Origin: an uncultured Pseudomonadota bacterium
Lineage (GTDB): Bacteria > Myxococcota_A > UBA796 > SXON01
Reading direction: 5' to 3'
Assembly (NCBI GenBank): GCA_903844155.1
Contig: CAIMSU010000256.1
Span: 1-48,374 of the forward strand
Length of the DNA stretch: 48,374 nucleotides
The notes under the pieces are model-generated. The model searched no databases. It saw only the letters and a list, made by a program, of their open reading frames with translations, and was not told the DNA's origin. Positions 1 to 7,730 of the stretch are shown piece after piece. The translations under genes and the position numbers were made by a program. Numbering within the stretch: position 1 is the stretch's first letter; each line of letters opens with the position of its first letter.

Positions 1-359
1 AGGCTCGGCGTTGATTTTTCGGCGTTCCAAGGCCACGTTCGCCGCCAGCCGCCGAAGACGGCCGCCGGCACCGAACGTGCGGGGAACGCCGCGCGGGGGG
101 CCAATCCGACCAGCCATCCACGCGATTTCAGGTGGATACAGACGCCATGTTTGCCGAGCGCACGGATTGGCCCCCCAAAACCCGCAGCCCGGCCGGGGTT
201 TTGGAGGGCGACACGGCGTACTCGCCGGGGCGACCGAACAAAACCCACTTTATTCGGGTACTCCCGAATAAAGTTAGGCCGGCGGGCCGCGCCCTGCGCA
301 GCCAAGCAAGCAAACAGAGCCCAAAGAGACCGCCCGTCCGCGATCACGCAGTTGCAAAA
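1..359. other. Gene-free region of consecutive inverted repeats
   Basis: No convincing gene is seen. The stretch holds a run of hairpins. Hairpin 1: GGCGTTCC at 21-28 pairs with 83-90, and inside it CACGTTCG at 34-41 pairs with 72-79. Hairpin 2: a perfect 14-base arm at 95-108 (GGGGGGCCAATCCG) pairs with 163-176, with ATCCAC at 116-121 pairing with 132-137 inside. Hairpin 3: CCAAAACCC at 175-183 pairs with 196-204. Hairpin 4: a perfect 12-base stem at 247-274. Reading frames across it are compositional shadows. It could be a structured RNA, a relic repeat cluster, or the trailer of a gene to the left. Confidence 0.6.
247..274 (-). terminator. Possible terminator hairpin after metallophosphatase
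   Basis: A perfect 12-bp stem (ACTTTATTCGGG, 247-258, pairing with 263-274) with a 4-base loop. It is A/T-rich compared with its surroundings. Read on the minus strand it is followed by GGGTTTTGTTC, a weak T-run, and lies 86 bp after the stop of the minus-strand metallophosphatase. The T-run is short, so this could also be a protein-binding site. Confidence 0.4.
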
Positions 360-1619
360 CTAGCGCACGACCGAGTCAATCACATTCCCCGACAAGTCAT
401 ACGCCGTCATCGTGACGTGGTCGCCATTGACCTCAAAAAGCACCCAATTGTTGTCCACAGTCGCCGTCGCCGTGAACGGCTGCGCCATGTCGTTGCCGTA
501 GAGATCGGCGCCCGCGCCCGCGCTCACGACGTAGTACGTCCCGTTCGCCGGATCCGTCTGCTGGCCGCCACGCAACGGCACCGAACGCTCATAATTGTGG
601 TTGTGCCCGGTCATGTCGAACGCGACGCCGTTGTCCTCCTCGATCGGCGACCACTGGGCCTGCAGGTTGGCGTTGGAGCCGTGCGTGGTGCAGGAGGAGT
701 AGGCGGGCTGGTGGTGACTGACGAACTTCCAAGGTTGCGTCGTCGCTTTCAGGTCGGCGTCCATCCACGTGGCCTGCACGTCGTACGGCGCGAGCGTGTC
801 GTTCAGGAACACGAAGTGCCCGCTGGCGTAGTCAAAGGAGAACCACTGCTCGTCGTCCGTGCGGTCGGGGCCGGCGTTCGTCGGCATGGCGAAGAGCCCG
901 AAGAACGGCTGCGCCATGAACTCGTGGTTGCCATGGACGTTCATGATCGGCCTGCGGTCGATGTAGCCGGCGCCCTGGTCGAGCCAGCCGCCCCATTCAT
1001 CGAGGCTGGAGCCGATGTCGATAGCGTCGCCCGAAAAGATGTAGAAGTCAGGCGCGAACGCGTCGGAAGCCGCGAGGATCTGCCCCCAGACGGCGTAGTT
1101 GTCGCGCGAGTCGCCGGCGACGACGAACCGGAACGTGTCGGTGCTCCCGGGCGCGGGTGCGGTCGTGAAGGTCTGGTCGGCCGACCAGTGCCCGTCGCCG
1201 CCAACGTGGTAATGGTAGGTTGTCCCTGGTGTCAGCCCGCAGACGTGGACCTCGTGCACGCGCCCGAAGGTGTCGCCGCCGATGAGCGTGAAGGTCGCGC
1301 CGGGGGTCGTCGCGCCGTAGGTCGCGTCGGCCCCTACCTCCACGCGCGAGGCCATCGTGCCGGCGTCGGTGACCCACACGAACGCCATGGTCTGGGAGGG
1401 GTCGCCGACCCAGGAGAGGTGGACGCGGGTGGGATCGGGTGCGGCGCCGAAAGTGGCAGCGTCGAGGTCTGCGGGCACCGGGGTCGTTGTGTCCGTGCCG
1501 GATTGGGGGACGTAGATGGTGTCGCCGCAGCCGGGCGTACCGGTGCTGACGCTGTCGGCCCCCGTGGACTTGGAGATGGCGTGGCAGCCGAGGAGCGCGG
1601 CCAGGAGTGCGACAATCAT
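360..1619 (-). CDS. Exported purple-acid-phosphatase-like metallophosphoesterase (lipoprotein)
   Basis: A 419-residue protein with a short hydrophobic leader and lipobox (LLAALLGC, Cys12), so probably a lipid-anchored cell-envelope enzyme. After a short Ser/Thr-rich tether, an N-terminal FnIII-like domain of the purple acid phosphatase type occupies roughly residues 60-165. A calcineurin-like metallophosphatase domain follows, with metal-site motifs GDSRDN, GDAID, GNHE, HHQP and GHNHNYER in the correct order. The family hydrolyses phosphomonoesters or diesters using a two-metal centre; the substrate is unknown. The start ATG overlaps the stop of the upstream porin gene by one base (TGATG), which implies translational coupling. 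A phosphatase next to a phosphate-selective-type porin suggests phosphate scavenging. Confidence 0.85.
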   Translation of the reverse strand: MIVALLAALLGCHAISKSTGADSVSTGTPGCGDTIYVPQSGTDTTTPVPADLDAATFGAAPDPTRVHLSWVGDPSQTMAFVWVTDAGTMASRVEVGADATYGATTPGATFTLIGGDTFGRVHEVHVCGLTPGTTYHYHVGGDGHWSADQTFTTAPAPGSTDTFRFVVAGDSRDNYAVWGQILAASDAFAPDFYIFSGDAIDIGSSLDEWGGWLDQGAGYIDRRPIMNVHGNHEFMAQPFFGLFAMPTNAGPDRTDDEQWFSFDYASGHFVFLNDTLAPYDVQATWMDADLKATTQPWKFVSHHQPAYSSCTTHGSNANLQAQWSPIEEDNGVAFDMTGHNHNYERSVPLRGGQQTDPANGTYYVVSAGAGADLYGNDMAQPFTATATVDNNWVLFEVNGDHVTMTAYDLSGNVIDSVVR

Positions 1620-2968
1620 CAGAACCTCAGGCTCGCGGCAGCCGTGAACGTGTCATTCAGGAATTGGTCGCCTTCCAGCTCATCGAGGTGCGAATACGCG
1701 AGCTGCAGCTTGACGTCCTCGAACGGCCGCGGCGGCACGAGCCAGTAGACATCCACGCCGCCCGTGACTTCCAGCGCCTTCGGCAGCACCTGCCCGGTCG
1801 GATCGCCGACGACCTGATCGTCCGGCTCGTTCTCGCCCACGCGCGCGACCAATTGCAGGTGCTTCCTGCACCATCGCGCGGGGATAAAGCTCGACACCGT
1901 CCCGTACCAGCCGGACGAGTTGAAATCGCTCACTGCGGCGCTCGCGTAGGCGTGCTGACCGTACAGGAACTCGCCTTGCACCGAAATCAATCGCCAGGCG
2001 AACTGCGCCTCGCCCGCGTACTGGTTGATCTCCTCGGACGAGTCGCCGTCGCCGATCCAGTTGTAGAGGTAGGCCCCGCCAACGCCGAGGTAGAGGTTGC
2101 CGTCGGACCCCTCGAAGACCTTTTCGCGAGCCCCAAAAGGGGTGATCACGCCCCGCACCGCGTAGAGGAAGCGCTGGTTCACGTTCTGCAGCCGGTCCGG
2201 TCCCTCCCCGTTGAACGCCCCGGCCTGCACGGTCGCCACGGTCTTGCCGTGCACCGGCACCGTGCCCGTGACCATGAACCCCATGTCCCGGTTCGTCGAT
2301 CCCGAGAGGCTCGCCGGGGTGGCGGGCAGCAGGCGTCGGGTGTCCGAGGCGAGGTAGCCGACCGAGTACGGCACCTTGAACTGCCCGAGATCAAAGCGTA
2401 GAAACGGCAGGGGGTGGAGGTAGACGTACGTGTCCTTGAGGAGCGGCGTCGGTGTGAGATCGATCTCAAGGTTGGCGCCAAGCAGGCCGGGGCGGCCGCC
2501 GTCGAACTTCGCTTCGGCCCCCAGCCGGGCCTCGAGCTGGAACCCGTCCTGGGCCGTGATCGCGTTGGGATCGTCCTGGATCGTCGTGAACGAGGGGATG
2601 ACGAAGCCGTACGGCCGCACGTTGAACGGGTGGTCCAGCGATTTCGCAGCTTGGACGGCCGAACGCCCGTCCCGGGTGCCGCGCGCAGCCGGTGGCCGCG
2701 GGGGAGGCGGTGGAGGCGGCGGTGGCAGAGGAGGAGGGAGAGGAGGGGGAGGCGCAGCCTCTGGAGCGGCGTCCGGCGACGAAGCCGGCGCGGGCGACGA
2801 GGTCGGCGCGGGCGACGAAGCCGGCGCGGGCGACGAGGTCGGCGCGGGCGACGAAGCCGGCGCGGGCGACGAGGTCGGCGCGGGCGACGAAGCCGGCGCG
2901 GGCGAACCGGGCGGAGCGTCGCCGGCGAAAGCGACTGCGGTAAGCACGATCGGGAGCAGCAGCGACAT
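1619..2968 (-). CDS. Outer-membrane porin, OprP/OprO-like
   Basis: A 449-residue protein. I place the start at the ATG at 2968 because a signal peptide (MSLLLPIVLTAVAFAG) begins there and GGGAGG precedes it. The mature N-terminus has seven SPAP(A/T)S-type repeats and then a polyproline stretch (to about residue 95), a probable periplasmic or peptidoglycan-spanning segment. The rest is beta-rich and resembles phosphate-selective porins O/P: an N-terminal motif with RPYGFVIPSF, paired amphipathic strands such as FLRFDLGQFKVPYS, and a C-terminal strand ending in Phe (AAASLRF), as expected for BAM-assembled barrels. It is coupled to the downstream metallophosphatase by a one-base overlap. Substrate specificity cannot be read from the sequence. 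Confidence 0.75.
   Translation of the reverse strand: MSLLLPIVLTAVAFAGDAPPGSPAPASSPAPTSSPAPASSPAPTSSPAPASSPAPTSSPAPASSPDAAPEAAPPPPLPPPLPPPPPPPPPRPPAARGTRDGRSAVQAAKSLDHPFNVRPYGFVIPSFTTIQDDPNAITAQDGFQLEARLGAEAKFDGGRPGLLGANLEIDLTPTPLLKDTYVYLHPLPFLRFDLGQFKVPYSVGYLASDTRRLLPATPASLSGSTNRDMGFMVTGTVPVHGKTVATVQAGAFNGEGPDRLQNVNQRFLYAVRGVITPFGAREKVFEGSDGNLYLGVGGAYLYNWIGDGDSSEEINQYAGEAQFAWRLISVQGEFLYGQHAYASAAVSDFNSSGWYGTVSSFIPARWCRKHLQLVARVGENEPDDQVVGDPTGQVLPKALEVTGGVDVYWLVPPRPFEDVKLQLAYSHLDELEGDQFLNDTFTAAASLRF
2778..2903 (-). repeat. Seven 18-bp tandem repeats inside the porin gene
   Basis: Seven consecutive 18-bp units alternate between two forms (gacgaagccggcgcgggc and gacgaggtcggcgcgggc on the plus strand), giving an effective 36-bp period. 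They encode the Pro/Ala/Ser repeat near the porin N-terminus. The unit is a multiple of three, so copy-number change would alter linker length without a frameshift. Confidence 0.9.
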
Positions 2969-3013
2969 CGACCTCCCGTATCCGACCAGCCGGCCGGTTG
3001 ATACCCTGCCGCC

Positions 3014-3610
3014 ATGCTCATGTTCGCCGTGACCTGGTTGTTGCGCGCCCTCGCCGCCACCTGGCGGGTCGAGCGCGAGCCGTGGCCGGCGACCGGCGCC
3101 TCCGTGGTCGCGTTCTGGCACGGCGACCTCCTCCCGATGATCGCGCTGCACCGCGATCCAGGGCTCACCGGCGGCGTCCCCCTGGTGGGACTCGCGAGCC
3201 TTTCGGACGACGGCGACCTCGTCGCCCAGGCGCTTGAACGCCTCGGCTACGACGTAATCCGCGGCTCTTCGTCACGAGGCGGCGCTGCAGCCCTGCGCGC
3301 CTGTGTTCACGCGCTCAAGTCCCGACGCAGCCCTGCGCTGGCCGTCGACGGTCCACGCGGTCCCGCGGGCGTGGTGCAGCCGGGCGCCGAGGCCCTGGCA
3401 GCGCATCAGCGCGTCGCTGTGGTCTGGGGCCGGATCGACGCGCGAGGCTGGCGAGCACGAAGCTGGGATTCCACCCTGGTCCCCTGGCCATTTGCGCGCG
3501 TCCGCGTCCGCTACGGACTCTGGCGCGCAGGCGACCCGCCGCTCGGTGACGTCATGGGTCCCCCAGGTTTCCCGCCCACTCCGCCAGCCGACGAAAGAGC
3601 ACCCCGATGA
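3014..3610 (+). CDS. DUF374 lysophospholipid acyltransferase-like protein
   Basis: A 198-residue protein matching the DUF374 family, relatives of LpxL/PlsC-type acyltransferases thought to act on envelope lipids at the inner membrane. Visible motifs: FWHGDLLPM near residue 35 (in the position of the acyltransferase HX4D box), SDDGDL, RGSSSRGGAAAL near residue 85, and VDGPRGP near residue 113. The N-terminus is hydrophobic (LMFAVTWLLRALAA). It is transcribed divergently from the porin gene; a -10-like TACCCT at 3002-3007 lies only six bases from the ATG. Its last 59 bases overlap the convergent PAP2 gene. The C-terminal tail is Pro-rich and looks degenerate, perhaps because of that overlap. 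Confidence 0.75.
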   Translation: MLMFAVTWLLRALAATWRVEREPWPATGASVVAFWHGDLLPMIALHRDPGLTGGVPLVGLASLSDDGDLVAQALERLGYDVIRGSSSRGGAAALRACVHALKSRRSPALAVDGPRGPAGVVQPGAEALAAHQRVAVVWGRIDARGWRARSWDSTLVPWPFARVRVRYGLWRAGDPPLGDVMGPPGFPPTPPADERAPR

Positions 3611-4124
3611 TCCCGCCGATCCCCCAACCCGCGAGCACGTCGCCCGGCCAGTGCTGACCGTCCACGATCCGGCTCGTCCCCACGACCAGCGACACCAGCG
3701 CCAGCGGCGGGCTCCCCAACGCCATCGCGACGGCCATCGTGTTGGATGCGTGCGCGCTGGGCATGCCAAAGCCCGAGCCGCAGTCCATGGGCTTTGGCGG
3801 CGTTGTAACAACAGAAACGCATGGCCGCGCCTCGGCGAACACCGGCTTGAGGATCTGGCTGCACAGCGTGTCGGAAACCGCGACGGCCAGCAGCGTCGCC
3901 ACGACGCTGGCGGCCGCCAACCGCCACACCCGCTCCGCCCGGTCCTCGCGCCCCGCCGCGTTCGCCCGCCCGGCGGTCCGGATCGCCTCTCCCACCCGCC
4001 CCGCGATGACGACGAGCGCCAGCACCCCCAGCCACACCGCGGTTCCCGGCGACCCCAGCCAGACCCAGAACGAACCGTAGGGCCCGGTCGCCCACTGGTT
4101 CAGCGCGATCGCCCAGTCGCTCAC
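3552..4124 (-). CDS. PAP2-family membrane phosphatase
   Basis: A 190-residue integral membrane protein with several hydrophobic segments. It carries the three PAP2 motifs: K-x6-RP as KPVFAEARP, PSAH as MPSAHASN, and SR-x5-H-x3-D as SRIVDGQHWPGD. Enzymes of this family dephosphorylate lipid phosphates such as undecaprenyl pyrophosphate or phosphatidic acid, with the active site facing the periplasm. I choose the GTG at 4124 because it overlaps the msrA stop (GTGA), the usual coupling arrangement; longer upstream frames have no support. It is the last gene of the lectin/FG-GAP/msrA operon, and its 3' end runs 59 bases into the convergent acyltransferase gene. Confidence 0.85.
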   Translation of the reverse strand: MSDWAIALNQWATGPYGSFWVWLGSPGTAVWLGVLALVVIAGRVGEAIRTAGRANAAGREDRAERVWRLAAASVVATLLAVAVSDTLCSQILKPVFAEARPCVSVVTTPPKPMDCGSGFGMPSAHASNTMAVAMALGSPPLALVSLVVGTSRIVDGQHWPGDVLAGWGIGGIIGVLFRRLAEWAGNLGDP

Positions 4125-4774
4125 ATCAGGCCCCAGAGCAGCGCCACCTTCGCGTCGCGCCCGCACCCGAGCCTGTAGCTCTCGTAGCGCCCGGGTGTGG
4201 TGACGTGGAAGTCCTGGTGGTAGTTCTCGGCGGCGTAGAACGGGGTTCCAACCGGGTAGATCTGCGTGGCGATCGGACCGGGGAGCCGGTGCGTGGCGTC
4301 GAGCTGCACCTTGGACGCGCTGGCCGCGGTGAACTGGGCGTCGTCGCTGGGAAAGATCGCGGTCTGGTAGGGCTCGCCGCGGTCGCAGAACTGGCCGCCG
4401 GTGTCGGTGGGGTCGATGTGGTGCCAGTACCAGTCCAGCACCTTGTCGTAGTCGGTCACGGACGTGTCCCAGACGACGCGGACGGACTCGTGATGGCCGG
4501 TCGTGTCGCCGCCGACTTGATCGTAGGTGGGGTTCTTCACATGACCGCCCGCGAAGCCCGAGGTCGTGGCGACGACGCCCGGCATCTTGTCAAAATCCGA
4601 TTCCATGCACCAGAAGCACCCGCCGGCGAAGACACCGTAGGCCTGATTGGCGCCGACAGCGGGGATCGGCGCGGGGTCGTTCGGATCGGCGTAGGCGTCG
4701 GGCTTCGCGTCCTTCGCGATCGGGGCGGCGGGCGAGGACGAGCAGGCGAGGACCGAGGCGAGAAGGGTCAACAT
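4121..4774 (-). CDS. msrA: Peptide methionine-S-sulfoxide reductase, lipoprotein
   Basis: A 217-residue MsrA, which reduces the S-epimer of methionine sulfoxide in proteins. A lipobox (LLASVLAC, Cys11) predicts a lipid-anchored, extracytoplasmic enzyme, unlike the usual cytosolic MsrA. The catalytic motif GGCFWC is at residues 51-56 (nucleophile Cys53), followed by SGFAGGHVKNPTY, GHHESVRVVWD and the C-terminal NYHQDF and GCG (probable resolving Cys near residue 207). The start ATG at 4774 is preceded by GGAAGGA. It sits 14 bp after the FG-GAP lipoprotein gene and overlaps the PAP2 start by four bases. A matching extracytoplasmic MsrB lies about 3 kb away at 7731. Confidence 0.92.
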   Translation of the reverse strand: MLTLLASVLACSSSPAAPIAKDAKPDAYADPNDPAPIPAVGANQAYGVFAGGCFWCMESDFDKMPGVVATTSGFAGGHVKNPTYDQVGGDTTGHHESVRVVWDTSVTDYDKVLDWYWHHIDPTDTGGQFCDRGEPYQTAIFPSDDAQFTAASASKVQLDATHRLPGPIATQIYPVGTPFYAAENYHQDFHVTTPGRYESYRLGCGRDAKVALLWGLM

Positions 4775-4788
4775 TCCTTCCGCGTATC

Positions 4789-6702
4789 CTACCGGGTGCC
4801 CCCAAAATAGAAGTAGGTGGAGTACCCGACACCCGAGTCCGGGTCGGCGATGACGAGGTCGTCGACGCCGTCGCCGTTCACGTCCCCAGTGGCCATCGCA
4901 GCGCCAAACTCGTCGTAGTAGCCGCCCATTCCCAGGTTCGCGTCCGCGTCGTCGCTGCCAAGCACGCCCGCGACCGGACCGTAGAAAAGGTGCGCTTCGC
5001 CGTACCGACCGCCGCTCGCGTCGCCCATCACGAGATCGTCCTTGCCGTCGCCGTCGAGGTCCGCGCGCGTCTCGATGGCCCCCTCGGACAACCCGCTGAT
5101 CACCGCGGTTGCGTCTGCGTCGCTCAGCCAGCCGGCCGTCGGCGGACCCGAGTACACCAGCGCGAGGTTGCTGCCGGTGGCGACCACGTCCGCGTAGCCG
5201 TCCCCGTCGAGATCCCCGGCGCCTGCCACGTGGCTCCCCACCTGGCCCGTCGAGCCGTAGATCACGGTGTCTGCGTCGTCGTAGGCGTTGTATTCGCCGA
5301 CGAGCGGTCCCTTCATCAGGTACGCCGCGCCGGGCCAGGTCGGGTTGGGCTGCGCGCCGTACGCCGAGATCCACAGGTCATCGACGCCGTCGCCATCGAC
5401 GTCGCCCGCGCTCGAGACGTCCTCGCCGAGGTACCAGCTCGAGCCACCGCCGACGACTTTTGCGGCTGCGTCCCGGTCGGGGACGAGGTCGCCCGCCGGC
5501 ACGGGGTTGGTGACGACGTAGACGACGCCTGCCTTTTCATGCGCGTCCGAGGCCGCGTCGTAGGCCAACACCAGGTCCGGTGCGCCGTCGCCGTCGTTGT
5601 CGAGCCCGGCGACGGAGGTGAGGGCGACGGGGTCGGAAGGCCGGTCAAACGTCGAGGAAGCGTCGCCGGGGAGGATGGCGCCGGACATGGGGCCGGCAAA
5701 GAGGTCCGTGGTCGTCGCCCCGCCGAGGACCAGATCGTCCTGCCCGTCGCCCGTGACGTCGCCCGGGATCCCGCCGACCTGCCCGAGCTGGTCGAGGGGG
5801 ACGTCTCCGGTCACGGTCGCGAACGCGTCGCCCTCGCCGAGCACGCTCCCGCGCGTGACGCCTCCGACGATCCAGCTCACACCAAGATTTCCGTCGGAGT
5901 AGCCGTCGCCCGTCGCGACGTCGACAGCGCCGTCACCGTCGAGATCGCCGGTCGCCACCCACGCGCCCGAGAGGCCGGAGAGCTGCGCGTCGACGTCGTC
6001 CGCGCCGTAGTCGCCGAGCCAACGACGGCAGGCGCCGGTGGTCAGGCCATCGCAGTTGTCGTCGAGGCCGTCGCACGCTTCGGGCGCGCCTGGGTAGACG
6101 GTCGCGTTGGCGTCATCACAGTCGGTGTCGTCCGCGACGTAGCCGGAAGGTGCCGCGCAATTCACGACGGTGGAAGTGGGATCACCGTAGCCGTCTCCGT
6201 CGACGTCGGCGTAGAACGTGGCGTCGAGGGCCTCGTCGACCTGACCGTCGCAGTTGTCGTCAACGCCGTTGCAGACCTCGACGGCCCCGGGAAACACGGT
6301 GGCGTCTGCGTCATCGCAGTCCGTGGCATCGGTGACGAGGCCGGCGGGGAGGTCGCAGCCGAGGACGGTGACGGTGACGGCGGGGTCACCGTAGCCGTCG
6401 CGATCGAGGTCGTAGTGGACGAGGATGTCGTCGATGGCGCCGTTGCAGTCGTCGTCTACGCCGTTGCAGGCCTCAGCGGCGCCGGGGTGGACGTCGGCGT
6501 TGGCGTCGTCGCAGTCGTCGCCGCCGGTCGCGACGGAGGCGTAGCCGTCGCCGTCCGCGTCGACCGGGCTGGAGTCCGCGCCTTGCGCGCTGTCCGTGCC
6601 GCTGTCCACCGTACTATCGGCGTTCGTTGCGGAGTCATCGCCGGAGCTGACCGGACCGCGGTAGGCGACCGGCAGGCAGCCGACGAGGAGGAGGAGCATC
6701 AC
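4789..6702 (-). CDS. MopE-repeat and FG-GAP/VCBS propeller lipoprotein
   Basis: A 637-residue predicted lipoprotein (MMLLLLVGC) with an Asp/Ser/Thr-rich tether. Three MopE-type putative metal-binding repeats follow (about residues 47-220), each with a DxDGDGY start, a DCDDA motif and a CNGVDDNCDG ending. The rest (about 230-637) is a series of FG-GAP/VCBS blades with DLDGDG or DVDGDG calcium loops, such as GDLDGDGYADVV and GDVNGDGVDDLVIAD, forming an integrin-alpha-like propeller. It probably acts at the cell surface in binding or adhesion; MopE domains are known from a copper-binding surface protein of Methylococcus. It overlaps the upstream lectin gene by four bases (ATGA). Confidence 0.82.
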   Translation of the reverse strand: MMLLLLVGCLPVAYRGPVSSGDDSATNADSTVDSGTDSAQGADSSPVDADGDGYASVATGGDDCDDANADVHPGAAEACNGVDDDCNGAIDDILVHYDLDRDGYGDPAVTVTVLGCDLPAGLVTDATDCDDADATVFPGAVEVCNGVDDNCDGQVDEALDATFYADVDGDGYGDPTSTVVNCAAPSGYVADDTDCDDANATVYPGAPEACDGLDDNCDGLTTGACRRWLGDYGADDVDAQLSGLSGAWVATGDLDGDGAVDVATGDGYSDGNLGVSWIVGGVTRGSVLGEGDAFATVTGDVPLDQLGQVGGIPGDVTGDGQDDLVLGGATTTDLFAGPMSGAILPGDASSTFDRPSDPVALTSVAGLDNDGDGAPDLVLAYDAASDAHEKAGVVYVVTNPVPAGDLVPDRDAAAKVVGGGSSWYLGEDVSSAGDVDGDGVDDLWISAYGAQPNPTWPGAAYLMKGPLVGEYNAYDDADTVIYGSTGQVGSHVAGAGDLDGDGYADVVATGSNLALVYSGPPTAGWLSDADATAVISGLSEGAIETRADLDGDGKDDLVMGDASGGRYGEAHLFYGPVAGVLGSDDADANLGMGGYYDEFGAAMATGDVNGDGVDDLVIADPDSGVGYSTYFYFGGTR

Positions 6703-7610
6703 CCCGCCTCAGAGAGGAAGGGGTACGGCGCGGTACACGCCACGTCGTCCCAAACCCCCGACGTGATCATCACCGCGCAGTCCTCGCCAGCGCCGCTGCC
6801 GCCGCCGTCGTCAGGCTCCTGCGGCTCCCAGGGCTGAACGGTGACCGCATCTCCGTCGCTCCATACCCAGGTGCCCTCCACCGCGGCGTCGGTGAACCCG
6901 AGCCACCAGTAGGCACCGCCGAGCGTAAGCCCGGTGAGATTGACGTAGTCGTTCTCGCCCGCGCTGGTCATCGAGGCGAGGTGGTAGCCGACGGTTGAGC
7001 AGGCGCTCCCAGCAGAGGACCAGTCCTTCGGAGAGGAGCAGAACAGGAAGGCGTGGGTGCCGTACCACTGGATCGGGCAGGGACAACCGGCGGAGTTGTC
7101 GTCGACGGTGCCGTCGCAGTCGCCGTCCTTGCCGTCGCAGGTCTCCGTGGCGCCCGGGTGGATGGCGGGATTGGTATCGTCACAATCTCCGAACGTGGCG
7201 GCGTAGCCGGCGGGGGAGCACGCGACGATGAACGTGCTCGTGACGCCGTAGCCGTCGCCATCGGCGTCCACGTACCAGGCGCCGGCGTCCACGGCGTCGT
7301 CGTCTACGATGTTGTTGCAGTTGTCGTCGATGCCGTTGCAGACCTCGATGGCGGCTGGGTTTACGGCCGCGTTGCCGTCGTCACAGTCGTTGCCGCCACA
7401 CGAGAGCGCGGTGTACCCGTCGCGATCAGCGTCGGGGCAGGGGCCAGTATCCGCGGTGTCGTGGGAGGAGTCGGCGACAGAGTCAGCGGACGAGTCGACC
7501 CCAGGGTCGTGGTTGACGACGGCGGAGTCGCCTGAGAGACGCGCGGTGACCTCGTCCTCGGAGATCCAGAGGTAACCCGGAAGGGCCGCGAGGGACCAGA
7601 TCAGCGCCAT
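6699..7610 (-). CDS. MopE-repeat protein with C-type lectin domain
   Basis: A 303-residue protein. The N-terminus is hydrophobic (LIWSLAALPGYLWI) but has no lipobox, so it may be a signal anchor. A Ser/Asp/Thr-rich tether leads to two MopE-type repeats (about residues 58-170) with NDCDDG and CNGIDDNCNN motifs. The C-terminal 120 residues form a C-type lectin-like domain: the conserved Cys pairs, WSSAGSACSTVGYHLASM, YWWLGFTDAAVEGTWVWSDG, an EPDD loop near the usual EPN position, and the terminal GVWDDVAC. These domains bind carbohydrate or protein ligands, often with calcium. It is first in the minus-strand operon; GGATAAGCT at 7625-7617 lies six bases upstream of the ATG as a candidate -10 element. 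Confidence 0.78.
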   Translation of the reverse strand: MALIWSLAALPGYLWISEDEVTARLSGDSAVVNHDPGVDSSADSVADSSHDTADTGPCPDADRDGYTALSCGGNDCDDGNAAVNPAAIEVCNGIDDNCNNIVDDDAVDAGAWYVDADGDGYGVTSTFIVACSPAGYAATFGDCDDTNPAIHPGATETCDGKDGDCDGTVDDNSAGCPCPIQWYGTHAFLFCSSPKDWSSAGSACSTVGYHLASMTSAGENDYVNLTGLTLGGAYWWLGFTDAAVEGTWVWSDGDAVTVQPWEPQEPDDGGGSGAGEDCAVMITSGVWDDVACTAPYPFLSEAG

Positions 7611-7646
7611 GCTCGCAGCTTATCCCGGTGGAACCAACCCGGAGCA

Positions 7647-7675
7647 TATCAAAAGTGACGTCGTCGCTTTTGATA
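7647..7675. promoter_or_regulatory. 13-bp hairpin between divergent lectin operon and msrB
   Basis: TATCAAAAGTGAC (7647-7659) pairs with GTCGCTTTTGATA (7663-7675), with a three-base loop and one G-T wobble. It is A/T-rich in a GC-rich genome and sits mid-way between two divergent transcription units that both include extracytoplasmic methionine sulfoxide reductases. An operator for a dimeric regulator is a reasonable guess; a hairpin in a transcript is the alternative. Confidence 0.5.
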
Positions 7676-7719
7676 CGTCGGTGTGCGCAGGCACGCGATC
7701 CGGCCGGAGCTCTCCGACG

Positions 7720-7725
7720 TATACT
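7720..7725 (+). promoter_or_regulatory. -10-like hexamer of msrB
   Basis: TATACT lies five bases upstream of the msrB ATG at 7731. This would put the transcription start at or next to the ATG, giving a leaderless mRNA. No Shine-Dalgarno sequence is present, which fits. No clear -35 box is seen. Confidence 0.45.
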
Positions 7726-7730
7726 GCAGC

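Noticed and set aside
132-1748. Long plus-strand frame opposite the metallophosphatase gene (538 codons)
   Set aside because: High-GC shadow frame; Arg/Val-rich, no domain, and the minus strand carries a clear metallophosphatase.
4990-6837. Plus-strand frame of 615 codons opposite the FG-GAP gene
   Set aside because: Repetitive Val/Gly/Asp composition is the mirror of DxDGDG repeats; no domain.
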